A DNA stretch of 64,000 nucleotides, taken from positions 6,274,019 to 6,338,018 of the forward strand of contig CM049306.1 of the NCBI GenBank assembly GCA_026874595.1, read 5' to 3'. Source of the stretch: Sipunculus nudus (Eukaryota; Annelida; Sipuncula; Golfingiida; Sipunculidae). A program made the position numbers and the translations under genes. The notes under the pieces were generated by a model that searched no databases, was not told the origin of the DNA, and saw only the letters and a program-made list of their open reading frames with translations. Of the stretch, positions 1 to 10,755 are shown in pieces (position 1 is the stretch's first letter; each line of letters starts with the position of its first letter).

Positions 1-86
1 AACTGATATTGTAAAAACAACCGATAACGTAATAAAAAAAATCAACTGATAATGTAAAAACAACCGATAACGTAATAAAAAAAATC
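1..86 (-). repeat. 43-bp tandem repeat, two copies
   Basis: Two near-identical 43-bp units, each holding an 'ACCGATAACGTAATA' core, open the window and probably continue to its left. On the minus strand the core reads TTACGTTATCGGTT, which is the same motif that is repeated on the plus strand at 5200-5475. The two arrays therefore face each other across about 5 kb. No gene is seen from 87 to 650. Confidence 0.75.
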
Positions 87-650
87 AAAAAGAATCTCAC
101 CCTATCGGCAGGTGAGCTATTATTGAAAAGTAAAGCTTAAAGTGCATCAACAATGGATCCTGAAACATGTTGTTTTTATATAATCTAAAATATAATAAAA
201 GTCCTTTAAAATTAGAAAGAAAACAGGTGGGTTCACCAGTTATCGGGAACTGACAAAACTAGTTAATATTCAAGGCAAGATTCATGACAATCCAAGTATT
301 CATTATCGGGATACTGGAATGTTTGTATCAACATTTAACTATTCTGGGGTACCTGCAATCGCTATAGCTCAGATTTTATAGGCCACAGTAACCTTATTTT
401 AGATTTCGATGGAGAAGTTTTTTGTTTATTTCCTCTTTGATTATTAAGTTAAACGTTTCTAGAGACGGAGGTTAAGTTTTGTGCTTTACTAACGAATGCC
501 CGGACAGCCGGACAGATGACAGTCAAGGCGCCATACCCAGCTGAGCTAAAAATGAAGCAATTAGAGCAGCCAGTCCTTCAGAATTGTTGACTATACAAAT
601 GCAAAATGAAATGGACATTTGAAGATAATCTGTCCAGTGAATTTTTACAG

Positions 651-705
651 CAGCTGCAGACAAATTTGCAAAATTACGGATCTTTTACCTGGAATTTATA
701 AGCAA
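651..705 (+). CDS. Candidate penultimate exon of the upstream MGAT5-like gene (weak)
   Basis: This is a 55-bp open segment between an acceptor ending TTTTTACAG and a donor CAA|GTAATG. It reads SCRQICKITDLLPGIYKQ, which recalls the Ser-Cys-Lys-Gln-Val-Cys stretch that lies a little before the end of vertebrate MGAT5. The context fits, because the last MGAT5 exon follows at 1194. However, this exon ends in phase 0 while the next one needs two bases brought in, so the two cannot be joined directly. Either another small exon is missed, the gene is broken, or the match is chance. The call rests only on one short Cys pattern and the position. Confidence 0.22.
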
Positions 706-1193
706 GTAATGTTTGCTGCAATGCATGTTATGTTTTAAAATTTGATAAGTCGATAAATCATGGCTAGCTCTTTCAGGTTTGCAAGGCTCGAGGTGATATC
801 TTTATTTGCATCATATTTAATCATTTTTGTGTTTTTGTTTGTTCTCAGAAATGACGACTGTCAGTTATATTAACAAATCACTCATCGTTAACGTTAGACC
901 AAAACAATTCCGTACTTAATATCAAGCTAGGTCGTTAGTAAGTATTCTTGCATGCATTACATTTATCAGGTAACGGTGACCTGGATTCTGCAAATGTTGC
1001 ATATTTGTGTGTGTTATAGCACTTAAAATTGCATGGCGACAAATAACTATGAAGTATTTTTTTTATTTAACTACAATCGTTAATACCATAAATACAGATG
1101 AATCATTATATAAAATATAAGTTAATGCATTTTAAAAAATTGTTAATTTAAATGCAGGTTCTTATCCAAATCTAATCATTTCTGTTATTTCAG

Positions 1194-1392
1194 CGCTGGG
1201 TTTGAGTGCAATAACACAGAGAGTTTAGCGGATCTGTTTTTCCCGGCATTTATTCAAAATAAACATAAATGCGTTTAACAAAGCTGTCCCATATTGTTTA
1301 GCTGTGCCGGCGGCTCCGACCAGGCCGTCAGACTGTGTCCATGTAGGACGTTTATCAAGCACCAGGTGGCGCTATGCGATGGATGTCTCTAG
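1194..1392 (+). pseudogene. MGAT5-like: Last coding exon of an MGAT5-type glycosyltransferase, with in-frame TAA
   Basis: After an acceptor (TTCTGTTATTTCAG at 1180-1193) the reading frame runs to a TAG at 1390-1392. The final 34 residues (SCAGG..., LCPCRTFIKHQVALCDGCL) match the C-terminus of animal MGAT5 closely, with the same Cys pattern (human ends FIKGQVALCKDCL). The part before it (ESLADLFFPAF...NKHKCV) also aligns with the family (ELAKDILVPSF...NKHCV). Between these two parts lies TAA at 1276-1278, where a sense codon is expected; a single base change to TAC would reopen the frame. The Cys-rich tail is luminal in the Golgi enzyme and probably disulphide bonded. The upstream exons lie left of the window. 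Family identity is secure. Whether the TAA is a true nonsense mutation, a sequencing error or an allele cannot be decided here. Confidence 0.85.
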
Positions 1393-2096
1393 CACACATC
1401 AACAGTTTTCTGTATGTCAATGTGATAGGTGTAACCAAAACGCACAAAAAGAGCATCATCTTGCCACTTGAGTCAAATATAGAGAAACAAAGAGAATAAA
1501 GCATCGTACATGAGGTATTTAATATGCAGTGTCCTAAAATCAGAGTGACCGTTGAGTCTGGATAGGATTGCCTGCATGTAGTCCTGTATGTTTATACGGT
1601 TTCCTTTACAACATGAATAAATTCCTGATGGCCACATCTTGCCATTTGATCCTGTTTTGGATAATATGGATCGTAAGTGTCCAAACGGACCTGGTAATGT
1701 GTACATGTGTGTACAGTTTTATAGCTATTTATTAACTTTGCAAAAATAAAGTATGTTTTAGAAAAGACTTATTCTTAACCAGGCTCAAATATAAAATGTT
1801 TTATAGTGAAATCCGAAGTGTAGAAAAAACGAAGTCTAACTATTAATATATTCATTTCCAATATATGAAATATAATCTCTGAAGAGCAGGGTATGATTAC
1901 ACTGATCGTCCCCTGTTGCTTAAAGTGGATGGGGGATATATACCGTAATTCCTCCTGTATTGAAGCCCATTGAAATTTTTGATATTATAGTGGAATACCT
2001 GATGGCGTAGTGAAGTTATTATATATTTATTCACACTAAATATCGATATGACACGGGTGTTTTTTCACCTTATCTAGTGCTTTCAACTCATGTTAC
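1393..2096. other. No gene seen; 3' flank of the upstream MGAT5-like gene
   Basis: The sequence is AT-rich and includes AATAAA-like polyadenylation signals near 1746-1751. Nothing else in it can be supported. Confidence 0.5.
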
Positions 2097-2690
2097 AGGT
2101 GTGGTTCATACACGCTTTACATCAAAGACGTACTATGACGTGTGGCTTATACACACTGTCAAATCAAAGACGTACGACGGCATGTGGCTAATACACGCTT
2201 TACATCAAAGACGTCCGATGACGTGTGTCCAGTACATACTGTACATCGAAGACGTCCGATGACGTGTGGCTTATACACGCTTTACATCAAAGACGTCCGA
2301 TGACGTGTGGCCAGTACATACTGTGCATTAAAGACGTCCGACGGCATGTGGCTAATACACGCTTTACATCAAAGACGTCCGATGACGTGTGGCTTATACA
2401 CACTGTAAAATCAAAGACGTACGACGGCATGTGGCTTATACACGCTTTACATCAAAGACGTCCGATGACGTGTGGCCAGTACATACTGTACATCGAAGAG
2501 GTCCGATGACGTGTGGCTTATACACACTGTAAAATCAAAGACGTACGACGGCATGTGGCTTATACACACTTTACGTCAAAGACGTGCGATGGCGTGTGGC
2601 TGATACATACTGTACATTAAAGACGTCCGATGACGTGTGGCTAATACATGCTGTACATCAAAGACGTACGATGACGTATCATGATACGAT
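2097..2690 (+). repeat. 41-bp minisatellite, about 14 copies, CRE-like core
   Basis: Units of 41-42 bp repeat with the core AAAGACGTCCGATGACGTGT followed by GGCTTATACACGC or close variants. Spacing measured on the AAAGACG motif is 42, 41, 41 and so on. Each unit contains GACGTC or GACGTA and TGACGTG, which resemble CREB/ATF binding sequences. Long open frames across the array come from the repeat and are not treated as genes. Confidence 0.9.
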
Positions 2691-3069
2691 ATAGCCCAAG
2701 TGTTTTGATAAAAAGATAAAGAACAAAATACATTTAGTGTACCGTTTGAAATCGATTTTAGTATCTTCTCTAGCTATAGAGAAATGTCTCCCTTATGTAC
2801 TGTATAGTATTAATATTATCAGGTAAACTCAACTGAGCGTCATGACCAATGATTAATCCGTGTTATACAAAAACCTGAACAATCATACTGAGTTACTTGC
2901 ACGCATAAACCAAATAAAAGGAAATTTAAAACGTGTAACATGTTCTGGTGTCTAACACGTAAAAACATTGTCTTGTCCTTGTTTTGATATTTTATCTATT
3001 TATAGTTTCTTTGCAATAAAACATTAAATATAAATGTATTTTGTTCTGTTGTATGTTTTTATTGGATAT
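2691..3069. other. No gene seen
   Basis: This is AT-rich sequence with no convincing coding or repeat structure. Confidence 0.5.
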
Positions 3070-3495
3070 TGAATAGAATAGAATAAGTTTATTCAGGAAA
3101 AGGCCTCAGACCCAAAGTTCCAAAAAAAGGGACATCAACATAGTAATACAATATAAATATCAAATTGTCATTTTAACAAAACATAAAAGATAATACAATA
3201 AAAATATCCAATAATAATAATCCAATCTGGTTATCAGTCTGCCATCAACGGTTCAAGGTTAACACTTAATAAATTAATTATACAATAATTGTTCTCTCCT
3301 TTTAAATGAATGATATGCAAATTCTGCAACACATGGTTCCTTTAAATTAAAAAGTTCCTTTAAATTGTGTTCATTTGGTTCTCGTAAGTCAGCTCTTAAG
3401 TACTTAATTCTCAGATCTACATAGGGGATTCAAGCATGGTGACTTTCATCTTCTAATACGTTTAATCCCGTATTAAAACAATACATACAAATTCT
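3070..3495 (-). mobile_element. 3' end of a non-LTR retrotransposon, truncated
   Basis: On the minus strand an open stretch (about 3490 down to a stop at 3276-3274) contains the motif DESHHAWIPYVDLRIKYLR. This looks like the C-terminal zinc-knuckle region of LINE ORF2 proteins; compare DEYHILIKC in the LINE at 49.6 kb. It is followed by a short 3' UTR ending in a TTATTCTATTCTATTC-type tail (3070-3090 on the plus strand). Only the last few hundred bases of the element remain, which is typical of 5'-truncated LINE insertions. Confidence 0.7.
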
Positions 3496-4108
3496 TTCTT
3501 CTTTAGCTGTTCCCTGATGTCTGCTATAGCAGTGTTATAGCACTTATAATTGCATTCACACCCCCAACCCCCTACCCCCCCCCCCCAAAAAAATAAAGAA
3601 ACATTGTACATCATTTTAACATATATAAAATTGTTTAAAAAAGGGAGAAAATCGGCACAGTCAGTTCTTCAGAACTTGTTTGGCCTGTTTATAAATACTT
3701 AAATTCTTACTTATTTCAGTTTGCAGTGGCGGATCCAGAGGAGGACACCACGTTGAGCTATAACACCATTCATGTTATCTATTTCTTTTTCCTGTTATTC
3801 ATGATTAATTTTCATTTTGCATACTTATATTTTTATTTATTATCAATTAGATTATTTAGTATTTCACTGCATATAACTTTTTTATTCTTAAGTGGAGGAT
3901 ATTAATGAACAGCAGTGTTATTTAATCATTTCGTTATTATACTCTACTGGGTCATAATACTTAAATTGTATTTTCTGTGGGTGAGGAACGGTCTTCCTGT
4001 TAGCCGTTGGAGCGCCAGGATGGGTTTGGGTCGACAGAAAACCCATGACTCCTCTGGTGATGCCGGTTCACGCACTAACGATGTGTGCATGCTCTGCTGC
4101 CCGAGTCC

Positions 4109-4552
4109 TTAGTGATGCCCAGACCACAGAAGCCAGTAAAATGAATGCAAAGTTCAATATAAGACTTCAAGATAATAATTATTTTACCCCAAGCATTACA
4201 TTTGAAAGATGATATTTAGCAAGTTATAAATCAAGAATGACATTTTCACCATTTTCCTTAGTGCTGCCCAGGCCACAGAAGCCAGTAAAATGAATGCAAA
4301 GTTCAATATAAGACTTCAAGATAATAATTATTTTACCCCAAGCATTACATTTGAAAGATGATATTTAGCAAGTTATAAATCAAGAATGACATTTTCACCA
4401 TTTTCCTTAGTGCTGCCCAGACCACAGAAGTCGGTAAAATGCATGCAAAGTTCAATATAAGACTTCAAGATAATAATTATTTTACCCCAAGCATTACATT
4501 TGAAAGATGATTTTTGCAAGTTATAAATCAAGAATGACATTTTCACCATTGA
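4109..4552 (+). repeat. 149-bp tandem triplication inside the hAT-like element
   Basis: Three copies start at 4109, 4258 and 4407, an exact 149-bp period. They share the AGTGCTGCCCAGACCACAGA start and the TCAAGAATGACATTTTCACC end. Differences between copies are few (for example GTGATG/GTGCTG and GATATTTAGC/GATTTTTGC), so the amplification looks recent. Confidence 0.92.
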
Positions 4553-4760
4553 CATCAACATGTTGCAACATGTAAGAAGAAATATAAATTCAGATATTGA
4601 ACCGCTATAAGGATTGACTACATTATGTTAACCATTTAAGAGAACATTATTTGTGGAACAGAAAATCCTCATATATTTTTTGGTGAGACCCCTCCCATAC
4701 CCTCCGATGATCTTGTCATTAACTTTAATAAAAACAAATATTTATAATTTTCATAGCCTG

Positions 4761-4763
<3 letters not shown>

Positions 4764-4808
<45 letters not shown>
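4764..4808. repeat. (TA)n microsatellite
   Basis: A perfect TA run lies within the hAT-like element. The IYIY peptide frames it produces are artefacts. Confidence 0.97.
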
Positions 4809-4813
<5 letters not shown>

Positions 4814-5199
4814 AAAAATTAAATGCACAATTTAAGAACTCAGTTTTAATAATACTCATTTACCGCTTACCTAGTGCAGTATTGGTGCCCCCCCCCCCCC
4901 CGCCCTTCTGGAATTATCTGGATCCGCCACTGGTTTGCATGGACCTTTCTGAAATGTTCTGATGTCCACGTTGAGCTGTATATCAAAATGCACGATATGA
5001 AAAGTGCAACGCAAAACGAGACCGATTTGTGTTCTTACGGACAAGTAGTGATCACTAAAACTCAGTAGGCCTATGGTCAACTGAGCTAAAACAATGCATG
5101 CAATGGACAGGTAGGACCATGAAACATGTGGGAGGTCTCACACATTGGGTTGTCATAGGCTTCAGGGTGGCTTCTTTTGAGAAGTCAGGTTCCCTAAAG

Positions 5200-5475
5200 T
5201 GTTATTACATTACCGGTTAATTTTGTTTTACATTACCAGTTATAAAGAACCGTTTTACATAACCGGGTAATTTTGTATTCCGTTATCGGTTGATTTGCAT
5301 TACATCATTGGTTAGTGTTACATTATCGGTCATTTCTTTATTACGTTATCGATTGGTATTACATTATCAGTTGTTTGGAATTACTTTATCAGTTTGTGTT
5401 ACATTATCGGTTAATTTCTGATTACGTTCTCGGTAAATGTTATATTATAAGATGATTATTACATTATCAGTTGTA
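5200..5475 (+). repeat. Degenerate ~20-bp minisatellite (ACATTATCGGTT family)
   Basis: About twelve copies of a TTACATTATCGGTT / TTACGTTATCGGTT motif lie 18-27 bp apart. It is the inverted counterpart of the array at the left edge of the window. It directly precedes the truncated Gypsy pol fragment and may mark a recombination or insertion boundary. Confidence 0.8.
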
Positions 5476-5579
5476 ACAAGGCCCCTAGCTCCATTTATCT
5501 AGCGGACGGAGCGCATACAACGGTCCAAGCAGCACTTGTTCTGAGTACTTCTTGCCCTGTGTGCTGGTTTACGAGTGTA

Positions 5580-8340
5580 ACATAATGCGTTCGGCTTAAC
5601 CAACGCCCTAGCCACATTTCAAAGATGGATGGAACGCTGTCTACGCGATATGAGCGCTAAAGAGTGTTGTGTTCATCTAGACGATATTTTGATATTTTCA
5701 TTTACTGTCGAAGAGCACATCTAACGACTCGACAGGGTGTTCCAGCGTCTCCATCATTATGGACTGAAGTTAAACCTTCAAAGTGTACCTTTTTCAAGAA
5801 CAGTGTTAAATACCTAGTACATGTTATCTCCGCTGATGGAATCCATACAGACCCAGAAAAAAATCGAAGCACTGTCCAAATGGCCCATTGATTTAGGAGC
5901 TGTATTGTATCAGAAGCAGGATAGCATTAACGGAGCCATCGCTGAGGCAAGTCAAGGCTTGAGTAAATCTGAGAAGAATTACCACGCTCATAAATTAGAA
6001 TATCTCGCTTTGAAGTGGGCAGTTTGTGAGAAATTCCATGACTACCTTTATGAGCGAGAATTTGACGTAGACACGGACAACAACCCACTAAACTACCTGG
6101 TGACAACTTGATGCAACAGGGCACCGATGGCTTTAGCCGATCTTTCCAACTATAATTTTATCAACCATTACCGTGCCGGGAAGAATAACATCGATGCAGA
6201 CACTCTTTATCGGGTTGCCAAGTCCATCACAATAAGTCCCCAGACGATTCAAGCAGTGTTACAGAACCATCAAGTCGAGCAGGTAAATCTCTTAAGAATC
6301 AACTTGCATGCTTCAGTCTACTAATGTACCACCACAGGATGATTCCAGTTTTATGGTCCACAGTTTTACACGGATGAAGCGTTGGCGTCGACCATGTCTC
6401 ATCACCAGTGGAAACAATACTAAAACACTGATGACGTCATTGGCAACATGCTTTGTTCCTTTTGAGGGGGGGGTGTCATTGGATAAATCTGCCAACGTGT
6501 AAAACGTGTAAAATGCTCTTACAGGAATAGAATCGTCTGTGATGCGTAAAGAAATTCTATAGCGACGCTGCATTATCACAGACAAGGTGAGATATCAGTT
6601 ATATACTGCCAAAGTGTATGCGCGAGGAAGCTCTCAGAGGACTTCACGACAAGAAAGGCCATTTAGTTTTCTATTGGTTAATTGGTTTAGTTCGGTCCCG
6701 ATTCAAATGGACAGGTATGACAAGAGATGTGAAACAGAAGGTGTAAAGTCGGGAACGATGTATACGCCGGAAAACGCAGACTTCAAAGGGAATGCCTCCT
6801 TAGTGGACATGACTTCAACTTACCCAATTGAACTAGTCTGCGTCGATTATCTGACTCTGTAGGAATCAAAAGGCGGCTATCGCTGTTCCTACCAGAAACC
6901 AAACCGCTAAAACGACTGCTCGTGTACAATTGACATTTTCTTGTGCATTATGGATTTCATTCGAGAATACAAAGTGACCAGGTTAGAATTTCGAATCGGA
7001 AATTATCAGAAATCTTTGTTAAATTTGTGATATTAGGAAAAGTCGAACTAATCCCTATCATCCACAAGGAAAAAGTCTGTTTGAACGTTTCAACATAACT
7101 CTTTTCCAGATGCTTGGCACACTTTCTGAAGACAAAAAGGCAGAAATCTTTGTTAAATTGTGATATTAGGAAAAGTCGAACTAATCCCTATCATCCACAA
7201 GAAAAAAGTCTGTTTGAACGTTTCAACATAACTCTTTTCCAGATGCCTGGCACACTTTCTGAAGACAAAAAGGCAGATTGGAAATCATAAAACCGAGTTT
7301 AGACACGACTATAATGCCACAAAACACGAAAGTACCCGATTTTCTCCTTTCTATCTCTTGTTTGGCAGACACCCAAGACTACCAGTGGATGTAGCGATAG
7401 GGATTCTTCCCGAAAAAGAGAAAGAACAAAGCCCATCTGAGTTCGTCCGTGACTTCCGGAACATGATAATCTCCGCATACGACATTGCCCGCACTGAATC
7501 AGAGAAAGCAGCAAAGAGACCAAAAGAGCATGGTCCGAATGTACGCGAATCGTAAATACATCCCGGAGATCGGGTTTAGGTTACCAATGTCGTCTTCAAG
7601 GGGGAGCACAAACTGGTTGATCACTGGAAGAAAGATGTTTACATAGTTGAGGCAAAGTCGAATAAAGTAAACCTGTAAATTTAGTCTCCAAGGAGGACGA
7701 TAAACATCAGAAAAGGGCTCTGCACGGAAATGTGTTGCTGTCTTTGGCCAGTATTCCTCTAAAAACAGTAATTGAAGAAACTTAGCACGGAAAAACCGGA
7801 CGTAAACCAACTCGCCCTAGAACTCTTCTTGGGAGAGATTCTTCCCCTGAAGAGTCTGACGAATCCGGGGAGGACAATGAATATGAATTGCCACCGATAC
7901 TATTGGATCCACCTGCACCGGAATTTGTACCCTACAATACCAAACAATACAAGCGACATCGGAGCCAATATTAACAGAAGGAACACAAGATAAGTGCCCA
8001 TTTGATAATCGTAGAAGCCTCACATTAAGTGCTCCTGATGGCTCTGATGGTAGTATCAACGATCGCGATTCCGCACCAAGATATTTTGACAAGGGCACAA
8101 TTCTTGCAGATGATTACTCTTGCCAGCCGGGAACAAAGCTAGATATCGGTCTCCAGGGCATCTTATATGAGCCGGAACAACACGAAACATCGAACCAAGA
8201 CGTTTCCGATATAGACACTCATTCTGTTTCTGATGACCAACCCATTCCTGCACCTACAAAGCGTCTGTGTTCAGCACCCCGTAGGTCCACAAGAAAAAGA
8301 CAGCCTCCACAGAGGTAGAGAGATGCGGATTTTAATCCTT
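5580..8340 (+). pseudogene. pol: Ty3/Gypsy LTR-retrotransposon pol remnant (RT-RNase H-integrase)
   Basis: Pieces of a standard Gypsy polyprotein lie in order but in changing frames. The RT part, 5'-truncated at about 5580, has FGLTNA and ATFQR motifs, and its catalytic box reads HLDD instead of YLDD. A jump at about 5893 goes from ALSKWPI straight to LGAVLYQ, so the end of RT is deleted. RNase H-like sequence follows (5893-6110), then a linker at 6127-6324. Integrase pieces run from 6540 to 7560 and include a 'NPYHPQGKSLFERF' core and 'FYLLFGRHPRLPVDV' (7338-7397). A C-terminal basic motif RRSTRKRQPPQR lies near 8310. Gag, protease and a 5' LTR are absent. The many stops and frameshifts mean it cannot be active. 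Gene order RT-RH-INT is the usual Gypsy arrangement, unlike the element at 31-38 kb. Confidence 0.85.
7008..7275 (+). repeat. Direct duplication of ~133 bp inside the integrase remnant
   Basis: The stretch beginning AGAAATCTTTGTTAAAT and ending GAAGACAAAAAGGC occurs twice in a row (about 7008-7141 and 7142-7275). Only a few differences separate the copies, such as one base in TTAAATTTG/TTAAATTG and CTTGG/CCTGG. It duplicates the integrase core segment and arose after the element was inactivated. Confidence 0.9.
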
Positions 8341-8861
8341 CACAAATGTCCTCATCCCAGTTAGTTGATAAGGTACATTTACTCATGCAGGTGAAGGAAT
8401 GCTTTCCTTCTGAGTTACTTACACTGACTGCTGCCATCAATCAATATCTGATGGTATCAGTGTATTTAATGTATGGTGATGTATAGAATCAGTGTATATA
8501 ATGTATAATGATGTATTGTTGCACATGTCGATTAGTGGAGCTAATGATTATGTATTATATGATGATGTAGGTGATATCGTTAACATGTATATTACGGATG
8601 ACACATTTTAGCAGTGGCAATGTGAACCTGACGTCTGAATGAATTAACATCAATTGTATGAAATTGTTTGTCAATTGTATATATTGTTTTGTCATCTGTG
8701 AATCTGTATATTTTCCATGAAACATTATGGATAAAATTAATGATGCTTAATGAAGGACTTAACGTATGTAAATTAACTAATGTAACTATTGTAGTTTTTG
8801 AAATTTCACAAAATTTCGGGACAGTATTTTTCAGTGTTGCTGTTATACAGTTCAGGAAGTC

Positions 8862-9618
8862 TGTTGTCACAGCAGTGCTACCACCTGTAGGTAATTAAAT
8901 TTATTAATGAGAGGCGTTCAGTGCTGCCACCTACCAGCCTGTGGGGTCTGAAGTTTAGAAACACAGCGTTCTTTGTTGTAGATGTTTCAAGTCTGTCCCT
9001 GTAACGTGTGTATTGTTCTTTGGGATTTTCCATTCTCTAGTATTTACGGATGAAAAAGTTATAAATAGGGGCTGTCTTTAGAGAGCAGTAGAGACAAAAA
9101 TTCCAGCGGACACCGAAGAGTGTGAGTCAGTTTGTGGACCTTTCCAAAAATTGCAGATCTAATAGATATTCTTCGAAATTTGTAACGGATTCCGTTTGCC
9201 TTTGGGATTATTGCCAGAACTTAACTTTTGGATAACAACAGATTGATTTCGGGATTGAGTTGGACTATTCTCTGAGAAGATTTGCATGAACTGGTCATCT
9301 AGTATATTTATGTTAACGGACTTGTTGAGCTGTGACAGTGGTGGTATCCAGAAAAAAAACCTATGATCCGGATACTCTGGTACTGTACTTTTATTGTTTT
9401 ACTGTGTAATTGTATTGATTTAGAGTATTGTAATGTTAGGATTAATTTAAGAATAAATTATAATTATTTGTTGACAAAAAAAACACTAACTTCTTTATTC
9501 ATTCCCCTAGACATTTCACGCTGCCTAGTGTTACAGAATCTGATTTTTATTTATCTCCGTAAAACAATTTATGCTCGTCACGACTACATGATCTGTTCTT
9601 ATTAGGTTCCGTAACAAT
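8862..9618 (+). mobile_element. LTR (3' LTR of the Gypsy remnant, or a solo LTR)
   Basis: The downstream half is clearly related to the LTRs at 31032 and 37020. It shares TATAAATAGGGGCTGT (TATA box), ATTCCAGCGGACACCGAAG, GAATAAATTATAATTATTTG (poly-A signal), TTCATTCCCCTAGACATTTC, and the end ATTAGGTTCCGTAACA at 9618. The upstream U3 part is unlike theirs. The start at 8862 (TGTTGTCACAG) is chosen because it begins with TG and gives 757 bp, close to the 734-766 bp of the others; it is uncertain. The stretch 8341-8861 holds only AT-rich untranslated sequence. Confidence 0.7.
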
Positions 9619-9621
9619 ATA

Positions 9622-9689
<68 letters not shown>
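9617..9689. repeat. (TA)n microsatellite abutting the LTR end
   Basis: The TA run starts directly at the CA end of the preceding LTR and is followed by a poly-C and (CA)n stretch. Confidence 0.95.
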
Positions 9690-9691
<2 letters not shown>

Positions 9692-9762
9692 ATGCATACC
9701 CCCCCCCAACACACACACACTCTTGAAGATAAATTGACGGTACTAAGCAGTGATGATGTAAC

Positions 9763-10239
9763 ATGTGCACACCGCTTGCTGAAACAATCACGCCGGCTCA
9801 CCACGACAGTCACCCATTATACAGGGTTAGAAGTACCCAGGACAAGTGCTGTGTAGACCGTTGTAGACCGTCCGCTCATTATGAAGGCACAGGCCTGTGG
9901 CTCTGTATACTACAAAGCCACATCGGGTCTACCACAGATCAGTGCTCGTCACGGGCCAGTGGTCGTGATTCAGGCCTTCAATTTGATGGTCATGGAACAG
10001 AAAAAGTCGTCCTTGGTCATCGTAGCGGGGTTGTCTTGTTAGTGGGAGATTTAAGTTTACATGGTGATATTAAAATTAATGAGACGACCAACATTATAAT
10101 ACAAAAATACCTTATAAGCTTGGCAATTTTCATTGTCACTTTAAGCTTGTATTCGGAAACAGGATCAACACAGAGTCTAATCATAGGAGACGGAAACACG
10201 TCAATTTATACAGTTCTCGTTTCAGCAGTGCAGGTTTAA
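9763..10239 (+). CDS. Orphan open reading frame, 158 codons (doubtful)
   Basis: This is an uninterrupted ATG-to-stop frame in a region that is otherwise LTRs and microsatellites. The middle contains a hydrophobic stretch (IIIQKYLISLAIFIVTLSLY), which could be a membrane segment. No family is recognised, the base composition changes halfway through, and no splice or promoter context supports it. It is recorded because it is the longest frame outside the recognised elements. It is more likely to be chance or a fossil fragment than a gene. Confidence 0.15.
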   Translation: MCTPLAETITPAHHDSHPLYRVRSTQDKCCVDRCRPSAHYEGTGLWLCILQSHIGSTTDQCSSRASGRDSGLQFDGHGTEKVVLGHRSGVVLLVGDLSLHGDIKINETTNIIIQKYLISLAIFIVTLSLYSETGSTQSLIIGDGNTSIYTVLVSAVQV

Positions 10240-10329
10240 TATTCATTTCATATTTACAGTTTGTAAGCCTCTATACCAGACGAGGACTGTCCATCGAATG
10301 AATAAACAAATAATAAACATCACCTGATT

Positions 10330-10696
10330 CATGTTCTCAAGAAGCCGGACAGCAGGCATAAACGGAATCTTCTCTGCTGCTCTTTCTTCCGTTCTAAAAC
10401 ACACCTCTTTATATACCTTCACATCTCAAGCCGAGAACTTTCCACTTCTCGAACAGTCTATAAGATCTTGCACAACACAGTCTACACGCGTTTCAGGAAT
10501 TCTCCAGAAAAAACAGCGCTGTGTATCTTCCCATACCAGGCTCATCACGTGACCCACGACCAAGCGTGAAAACCCAAGGCTCACATAAAAACGAGAGTTC
10601 AACCAGTGCGGATTAAACATAGAATGTAATACGCGGCCAGACACGAGTGCCACAACAGGAGTTACGTCCGTGTCACATAATAAAAAGAGCACCTGT

Positions 10697-10700
<4 letters not shown>
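10330..10700 (-). mobile_element. Truncated LTR, minus strand (same family as the 31-38 kb element)
   Basis: Read on the minus strand from 10700 it begins TGTTACAGGTGCTCTTTTTA and continues through CAGCGCTGTTTTTTCTGGAG, TTCGAGAAGTGGAAAGTTCT and the promoter TATATAAAG, all matching U3 of the LTRs at 31032 and 37020. The R/U5 half is missing. Its TG end touches a (TA)n tract at 10701. Confidence 0.88.

Positions 10701-10752
<52 letters not shown>
10701..10752. repeat. (TA)n microsatellite
   Basis: The run is a perfect TA repeat beginning at the boundary of the minus-strand LTR. Confidence 0.96.

Positions 10753-10755
<3 letters not shown>

Larger units (their letters stand above)
3724..4932. 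mobile_element. hAT-like non-autonomous DNA transposon
   Basis: The element starts CAGTGGCGGATCCAGA and ends with the exact reverse complement TCTGGATCCGCCACTG, giving 16-bp perfect terminal inverted repeats over 1209 bp. CAGTGGCGGA-type ends are characteristic of many hAT-superfamily MITEs. GTTTG is present directly outside both ends; hAT elements normally make an 8-bp duplication, so this is partial support. Inside are three 149-bp tandem copies, a (TA)n tract and a poly-C run, with no transposase. Confidence 0.8.

Noticed and set aside
2077-2509. Open frames of 61 and 94 codons
   Set aside because: They lie wholly in the 41-bp minisatellite, and all frames are equally open because three units equal 41 codons.
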